From: Gnetum montanum
Taxonomy: Eukaryota > Streptophyta > Gnetopsida > Gnetales > Gnetaceae
Reading direction: 5' to 3'
Length of the DNA: 64,000 nucleotides
Assembly (NCBI GenBank): GCA_015680685.1
Contig: MNCI01035320.1
Coordinates: 39,580-103,579 of the forward strand
The position numbers and the translations under genes are program-made. Below, piece by piece: positions 58,410-64,000 of the stretch (the stretch's first letter is position 1; the number at the start of each line of letters is the position of its first letter). Below the pieces are notes generated by a model, which was given only the letters and a program-made list of their open reading frames with translations, was not told where the DNA came from and searched no databases.

Positions 58410-59800
58410 TAAAATGGGAATGTTATAATGGCAATATCACTAGCCCCATGGGTGATCGAATCTCTATTAAAGTGCATGACTTGGGCACTTTGCTAATGAT
58501 GTTAACATGTTCATCAGGAAATTTGCAGTCTATGGTTGCATGGTCATCAATAGCTGAGATAGTGAGTTGTGTGGCTATAGCTTGACCTTTTGTTGATGCT
58601 TGGAAGATGTAATGAAGGACAAAATTCATTGTTATGGGTTTCCAATTGGCTATATGGCTAGTTTCATAGATATTGGTCATTATGGCTCTAAGCATCTTAT
58701 CTTTGCTAATGATGTTAACCTAGCTCATAAAGAGGTAGTGTCTTCACTTCTTCAGTGAGAAGACTAGGGCTAGATAATGATTCTCTACTTTGGTGTATTG
58801 AGTCTCATGGGTGATCAATGCATGACTAAGATAGTATACTTGTAACTCTACTCTATCAGCTCATTTTTGACTAAGTAGGGAGGAAATGGATGCATTAGAG
58901 ATAGCAAGGTAGATGTAAAAGGATTTGTCCTTTTGTGGTGGATAGATCTTCGGTAGTTGTGTCAACTCTTGCATATGGTTAATAGGTGCTAAAGCTCCTT
59001 AAGGTTAACCATATCCAACTTATCTACCTTGCAATCCCTAAAGCTCCTTAAGGTTAATAGGTGCTACCAAGTTGGATATGGCTTTAACCTTATCAGGATC
59101 GATAGGTATTCTTGGTTTAGATACTACAAAGCCAAGAATTTTATTGATTTTCAGATCAAAGACATACTTTTTAGGATTAAGCCTAAGCTCATACTTGAGA
59201 CATCATTTAAGTACAAGGTCAAGGTCATGTGCATGGTTGTTGGCCACTTTGGACTTAATAGCTATATTATCTACATAATCATTAAGAAAAACTAGCATAT
59301 AATCACTAAAGATATACATCATAACTCTTTGGTAGGTTGCTCCTACATTCTTTAGGACAAAGGACATCATGGTATAACAAAAGGTACCCCAAGGGATCAT
59401 GAAGATCATACTACATTGATGCTCTAGGTTAATCCTAATTTGGTTGTATCCTAAGAACCCATCCATAAAGGATAATAAGGCATGCCCAACCATGGTATCG
59501 ATAAGTTGTTCAATACTAAGAAAAAGAAACTCATCTTTTATTGTTGCCTTATTTAGGTCTCAGAGATCAATGCAAATGCGTATACTCCCATTTTTTTTAT
59601 AGACTACCACTATGTTGGAAATCCATTCTATGTAATCAAAAGCTCTAATGAAACTAGCTTGGTATACTTTTGTGATTTCATCATGAATTTCCAGGGACAA
59701 ATTAGGTCTAATCTTACAAACGTTTTGTTTAATTGGTCTAATTGTAGGATTAAGTATAATATTATGTTGGACTAAACATGAGTCTAGACCTAGCATATCC
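58410..59800 (-). pseudogene. RT and RNase H start of element C
   Basis: RT start at 59,560-59,796: IRPIKQNVCKIRPNLSLEI and then VVYKKNGSIRICIDL. RT middle at 59,203-59,493: FMDGFLGYNQIRINLEHQ, PWGTFCYTMMSFVLKNVGAT, and the catalytic box YVDNIAIKSK with Asn for the second Asp. RNase H begins near 58,600 (KGQAIATQL, DHATIDCKFPDEHVNIIS) and breaks at about 58,410 where element B enters. Confidence 0.75.
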
Positions 59801-60110
59801 TCATATGCACAAGGAAAAGACCTTAATGTTGGCTTTTAGGACCTTGGTGATGTCTTGAGCTTATTGAGGTTCTAGTGAGGAACATAGTTTTAGTGTTTTC
59901 TCCTCATCACTATGTCTTGACATGAACCTCAACTAGAGAGTCTTTTGTAATGTTGCTAGCCTCAAGGTCAAGGGTTTTGACTAGGTTTTTGGACCAATCT
60001 AGAGTTTTCTCTATTGATGCTATTTAGTCAAGGATACTCTCAGGGTCAAGATCTAGGTAATTAGGATCAATACATCATTCAACATCATCATGGGGCCCAC
60101 TTAGATTCAA

Positions 60111-60840
60111 TGGAAAGGAGATTTTAATCCAGGAATCCATACTCCAATCTTGCATATTAACTAGAAACACATTAAGCAACACCTAGGTAAAAATGATTAA
60201 ATAATGCTAAAATGATATAAAATACCTCAATAATTATCCAAATACATGTTATTTTCATCCTAAACAAAATGCAAACAAGGTCAACCAAGGTTATAAAGGG
60301 TAGATGAAGACAAATAAGATGGAACAAAGGTTGAATAAAGGTCACATAAAGGTCAAACAAGGTCAAAAAAAGTTGAAGCATAATGAAAGTATAAGAAATA
60401 AGGACAAATATGGTCCATTGAGGTTACATTTTGCTAGTTTAAGGCCTTAGCTAGCCATGTTATTAATTTAAGGCATTTGCATGCCATAGTTTCATGGTGT
60501 CCAATGATGGTCAAGAATGGTCAAACACCATTACTTAACATTAATCAAAGTATAAAAAAGGCTTAATAGAGCCCATAATAGAGAAAATAAGGTATGTATG
60601 ATGAAACTAAAGTTATGTAGATGCTGAATGAGGTCAACTAATGGCAATAACAATCAATAATGCATAATAGGATCAAAACAAGTCAAAACACCATGAAATA
60701 AGGTCAAATCAATCAAAATGAAATACATGTGGTAAAACATGATCAATATTGATTAAAAAGGGTTATATTTTGCTTGTTTTAGGCCTTAGCAGGTCATGGT
60801 ATGAGGCTACAAGTTTGCCAAGGAAGTTTGGGCACATGAG
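60111..60840. repeat. AAGGTCA-rich stretch with a ~338-bp spaced repeat
   Basis: Many aaggtca-type words occur between 60,270 and 60,720. A phrase ttacattttgctagtttaag with gccttagctagccatg at 60,425 recurs as ttatattttgcttgttttag with gccttagcaggtcatg at about 60,763. No coding capacity was seen. It may be the leader of element C. Confidence 0.45.
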
Positions 60841-62490
60841 GAGGTCATTCTAGGGTTGTTTTGAGGTAAAATTAACACTTTTTCTTATCAATACACTAGG
60901 CTCTATAGGGGACTATGCTATCTTAGCATAGTCATGCATTACTCAGCATAGTCAACACTAATGGGTAGTTTCCCAAGGTTCATATGATTACTTTCAAGCT
61001 CCTGATGATCTATAAAAATGGTGTAGGGGGTTGGTATTGAGGAATGCTAAGTCTTGGCTTTGCATTTTCCTTCTAAAAGCTAAAAATTATGTTTTCATTG
61101 GTGACTACATTGGGTTAGAATAGTTAAGGTAGGCACTAACATAGTTACATGAAATGAGTGAATTCACGGGGCTTTAGGGCTAGGACTAGGGCTCTACTAG
61201 CTAACTAGGATTGTGTAGCATCATGGAAGGATAGAATTACCTTCTCGGAGGTCAAGATTAAGCAACGAAAGTGGATATTTTGATATTTCCCATCATACAA
61301 TAGTGGGAAACCATAGTCATGCATGGTGTTAGTGTAGTCATGGGGAATTTGATGTTTTCAAGGTGAAAACAAACTGAAACTTCAAATGGATGAAGTGGAA
61401 TAGGGTTTTGGGCTTCCTAAGTCAATTTTTGATCATTCCAAGTGGTATAATGCTAGTAAACCTTGTCAAAAAATATTTTTCCATTGTGACTATGCTAGGC
61501 CAACATATTCACATGATTCCCCAATGTACTTATGCTCAAAATATGATTTTAAGTGAGTTTTCATGCCCAATCGACCATGTTAGTGGACTTCCAAGGTCAC
61601 TACTACTATTGGATAGTTTTGGTGGTTGTTTGAGTCTTGGGAAGGAAAAATTCCTCTTGACTACATTGGCCTAGCATAGGCATGCAATTCCTAGTACAGT
61701 TGAGAAATTTGTGATGAAAAATGATGAATTTTGGCTTTTTTCCTACTGTTTTATGGTCTCATCATGCTTTGATAGGGTTTTAAGCCTTTCCAGGAGTCAA
61801 TTTGAGATTTTTCTAGTTACTTTTTGTGTTTTCCATGTGGGCCACATTGGGCTCTATTTATGACTATGATAGCCCAATGTAGACATGCAAATTCTTACGT
61901 AGTTGACATGTTTGGAAAGGAAAATGTTGAGTTTTATGGTCAAAATAGGTTCTATTAGGATCCCACAGTTTTCCAAAAGTTAGTTTGAGTTATTTAAGGA
62001 TAATTTTAATTTTTTCTATGTGGACTACATTGGGTTCTACTAGTGACTACGCTAGCCTAGTGTAGGATTATAATCCACAACATAGTTAGAATTGGAAATG
62101 TGAGAAATAGTGAATTTTATCTTAATTTTTATTCTGGGAGGGTTCTAAGGCTTTTGGAAGCTAATTTTGGCTTGGAAATGACATGTTTAGGAATTTTTAG
62201 GTGGACTACGCTAGGCACCACTAGTGACTATGCTGGCCAAGCATAGTCATGAAATTCTTAGGATAGTCAAGCTTGGGAAATGATTTTTGAAGGGTTTTTT
62301 CATGATTGATACATAGTCTATAGTCACTAAGAGTCTTGGGAAGGTGTGGAGGCTATGGAATGAAGTTTTGGAGGTTTTTCATATTCTCTATGATCTATCC
62401 CATTTGTAAACCCTATGAATATGCTAGGCTAGCATAGTCATATCCTCCCTCTAGTGTAGTCATGGATTTTAGTTGATTTTCTACTTCATA
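60841..62490. repeat. Tandem array of ~190-bp units carrying CTAGCATAGTC words
   Basis: About nine degenerate units have word clusters near 60,890, 61,095, 61,305, 61,485, 61,660, 61,845, 62,025, 62,205 and 62,415. A typical cluster is gactacattgggctctact followed by gactatgctagccnagcatagtcatg. Between clusters the units share phrases such as ttgggaaatg and tttttggct. The 43-44 kb LTR-like region has the same words. The array ends just left of the LTR at 62,494. Confidence 0.7.
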
Positions 62491-62515
62491 TGTTGATGAG
62501 ATGCGGTTCGCACAG

Positions 62516-62608
62516 GCCGCAATATCGCGTACGCGATATCATAGCCGACACGATATCGCATATCGCGTCCTTCCCTACGATATCGCGTACGTGATATTGC
62601 AGTCCACC
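62516..62608 (+). promoter_or_regulatory. ATATCGCGTACGCGATAT palindrome cassette
   Basis: A perfect 18-bp palindrome at 62,522-62,539, then acgatatcgcatatcgcg at about 62,550 and cgatatcgcgtacgtgatat at 62,578. The cassette ends 8-10 bp before the TATA box. CpG-rich words like these are rare in the rest of the window. Confidence 0.7.
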
Positions 62609-62615
62609 GCCATGT

Positions 62616-62626
62616 CTATAAATAAG
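62616..62626 (+). promoter_or_regulatory. TATA box of the 62-kb LTR
   Basis: CTATAAATAAG, about 120 bp inside the LTR. It is the same core as in E (CTATAAATAAA), A (GCTATAAATAT) and B (CTATAAATAT). Confidence 0.65.
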
Positions 62627-63489
62627 TGGAGGCTCTCCCTTATTTGGGGATCCTAGTTTTAGAGTACCAAAGCTCTGGCAGTTTGATCCCTCCAGAGTTA
62701 GAATTTTTCTCGTGTCTGCCCGCAGTGTGGTGAATGTAATTGTACAGTGTCTTTATTCGAGTGTGCCATACTTGGACACGCACATGACTGGAAATAAATA
62801 TTGAGATTACTTCATCATTGCAGCATTCACTTAGTTTATTTATTTGTTATTTATTTGATGTTATTTATTGCTTTCATAGCGCAGTGTGAGTACGACTTGA
62901 CTACGAGCATCTACAGGTGTGTACGGCTAGTCAAGGAATCAGTTAGTCATCGTGATTAGTCTCTCACCCTTAAACTCCTAGAAGTGGAATGAGTATGACT
63001 TGATTACGAGCATTTAAGTGTGACTGCTTGGTAGCCCAGTGGAATAGCTAGGGGGATCTACGCTTGGTAACCCAGTGGCGTATTTGGGGTCTGCGCTTGG
63101 TAATCCCAATGGCGTACCTAGGATCTATGCTTGGTAGTCCCAGTGGCAGTCGTGCACGAAGTCCAAGATGTGTACGGTTGATCAAGGAATCGGTTGCTCA
63201 TCGCACTTAGGCTAGATTAGATTTCTTACCTTTTCCTCCTAGTTTAGTTTATTTAATATTATTTTTCACTGCCTTCAGGAGTAGCGTAGAATTAGAACAC
63301 ATCATACACCTCATCTAGATTAAACCATACGTGACATATGCAAAACTAGTCTAGGTGGGAAGATAGCGAACTGCGACCTAAGGTTAACTATCTAGGTGCC
63401 ACACTAGTCCATCTATGGAGTTCGACCAGATTGCACGTGCGACGCTCGTTTCATATGGTTGAGTGTAGCGGTACCTCGCCACTCATCAT

Positions 63490-63507
63490 TGGCGCCATTG
63501 ACGGGGA
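63490..63507 (+). other. Primer-binding site, tRNA-Asp type
   Basis: The sequence TGGCGCCATTGACGGGGA matches 16 of 18 positions of the complement of the plant tRNA-Asp 3' end (TGGCGCCGTTGCCGGGGA), as used by Athila/Tat elements. It starts 1 nt after the LTR. Confidence 0.8.
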
Positions 63508-63596
63508 TGGTGCTAGTTATCTGGATTAGTTATATCATACAAGATCGTTGTAAAGAACTTAAAGATATATCTCTTAGGAAGAAGAAGTAATTAAAA

Positions 63597-64000
63597 ATGT
63601 CACATCTAAATTCACACACAATCATGCCTCTCCTACAAGATTATAATCATGCCACACTTAGTGAGGAAGTTCATTAGAGAACCAATGAACCATATGACGA
63701 TGAAGATTGGAGTACACAATCTGAGGTGGGGGTTTCTTATAAACATCAACGAAAGCAACGTCATCCCAATGCACAAAAGCATAAACTACCCAACGACGAT
63801 GAACCCCCACTAGCCACTATAAGCCTAACACAAATACAAGGGGCTATTCGAATCTCATGTAGGCATCATAAAGAGAGCCGTCTACCTAGGCTCTATTTAA
63901 ACAACTTTCCTACTTTTTCAGGAAGCTATGACTTAGATCCGTATCAACATTTACTAGCCTTCTACAATGCCTGCACATGGAATAACATTGATAACAGTTG
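63597..64000 (+). pseudogene. Gag N-terminal part of the 62-kb element
   Basis: The frame starts at ATG 63,597 (MSHLNSHTIMPLLQDYNHAT) and runs to the window end, with a single in-frame TAG at 63,675-63,677. It is followed by an acidic/basic region and then RLPRLYLNNFPTFSGSYD and DPYQHLLAFYNACTW, the opening of the retrotransposon gag core. The same motif is decayed in B (MNNFSEF...QAFHNA) and F. The single stop makes this the youngest copy here. Confidence 0.75.

Larger units (their letters stand above)
45900..60110 (-). mobile_element. Element C: Tat/Ogre-like Ty3/gypsy copy, split by element B
   Basis: RT and the first half of RNase H lie at 58,410-59,800. The second half of RNase H and the integrase lie at 45,980-47,385. 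Read on the minus strand these are one pol gene interrupted by element B. The RT box is of the YVDD-type (here YVDNIAIKSK), typical of the Tat branch and unlike the FMDD of A, B and F. About 50 residues of RNase H are missing at the junction. All parts are broken. Confidence 0.7.
62494..63488 (+). repeat. 5' LTR of the 62-kb element
   Basis: 995 bp with ends TGATGA and TCATCA, a perfect 6-bp inverted repeat. It aligns in inverted orientation with the LTRs of E. The sequence before it is tatgt (putative target site). Four U5 repeats of the form gcttggtanncccagtgg lie at about 63,027, 63,063, 63,094 and 63,129. Confidence 0.85.
62494..64000 (+). mobile_element. Plus-strand LTR element of the E family, cut by window end
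   Basis: A complete 5' LTR (62,494-63,488) is followed by a primer-binding site and the first ~135 codons of gag. It is the least decayed element of the window. Its 3' part lies beyond base 64,000. Confidence 0.85.

Noticed and set aside
1-64000. tRNA or rRNA genes
   Set aside because: No tRNA-like A/B-box pair or rRNA segment was recognised. The only tRNA-related sequences are the retroelement primer-binding sites.

Overview
The window looks like intergenic DNA of a large, repeat-rich plant nuclear genome. A gymnosperm is plausible but not proven; no species call is possible from sequence alone. The evidence is a dense set of decayed, nested Ty3/gypsy elements, two LINE fragments, spliceosomal exons with GT-AG borders, low gene density and unresolved N gaps. 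Almost every transposon ORF is broken by stops and frameshifts.

Layout. 1-4,640: AT-rich, nothing recognised. 4,864-~16,860: element A, an Athila-like Ty3/gypsy copy on the minus strand, with 3' LTR, a third ORF downstream of pol, and integrase, RNase H, RT and protease. Its RT is split by a 5'-truncated LINE (13,313-14,925). 17.2-18.9 kb: a richer island with possible gene fragments. 19,102-20,206: possible copia-type LTR. 20,915-23,154: two LTRs in inverted, head-to-head arrangement around a gag fragment. 25,725-26,674: the best host-gene candidate, on the minus strand, whose last three exons join in consistent phase. 26.8-28.2 kb: GC-rich DNA with direct repeats. 28.7 kb: LINE endonuclease scrap.

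29,547-43,500: element F (plus strand, Athila-like), whose 5' LTR is split by element E (29,861-37,069, minus strand). E has two LTRs and gag but no pol, so it is a non-autonomous TR-GAG-like derivative. 43.6-44.8 kb: LTR-like minus-strand sequence. 45,900-60,110: element C, a Tat/Ogre-like minus-strand copy split by element B (47,390-58,409), a second copy of the A type. 60,840-62,490: array of ~190-bp units carrying short palindromic words. 62,494-64,000: plus-strand element with LTR, tRNA-Asp-type primer-binding site and gag start, cut by the window end.

Three observations stand out. (1) In this LTR superfamily a cassette of short palindromes lies just upstream of the TATA box, with the words differing between copies. 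(2) A and B share a conserved third ORF downstream of pol, with its own TATA box and word cassette about 0.45 kb upstream, like an internal copy of the LTR promoter design. (3) E keeps the ends, gag and the spacer before the third ORF but has lost pol. Three single-N joins are flanked by duplicated or inverted sequence and look like unmerged assembly overlaps.
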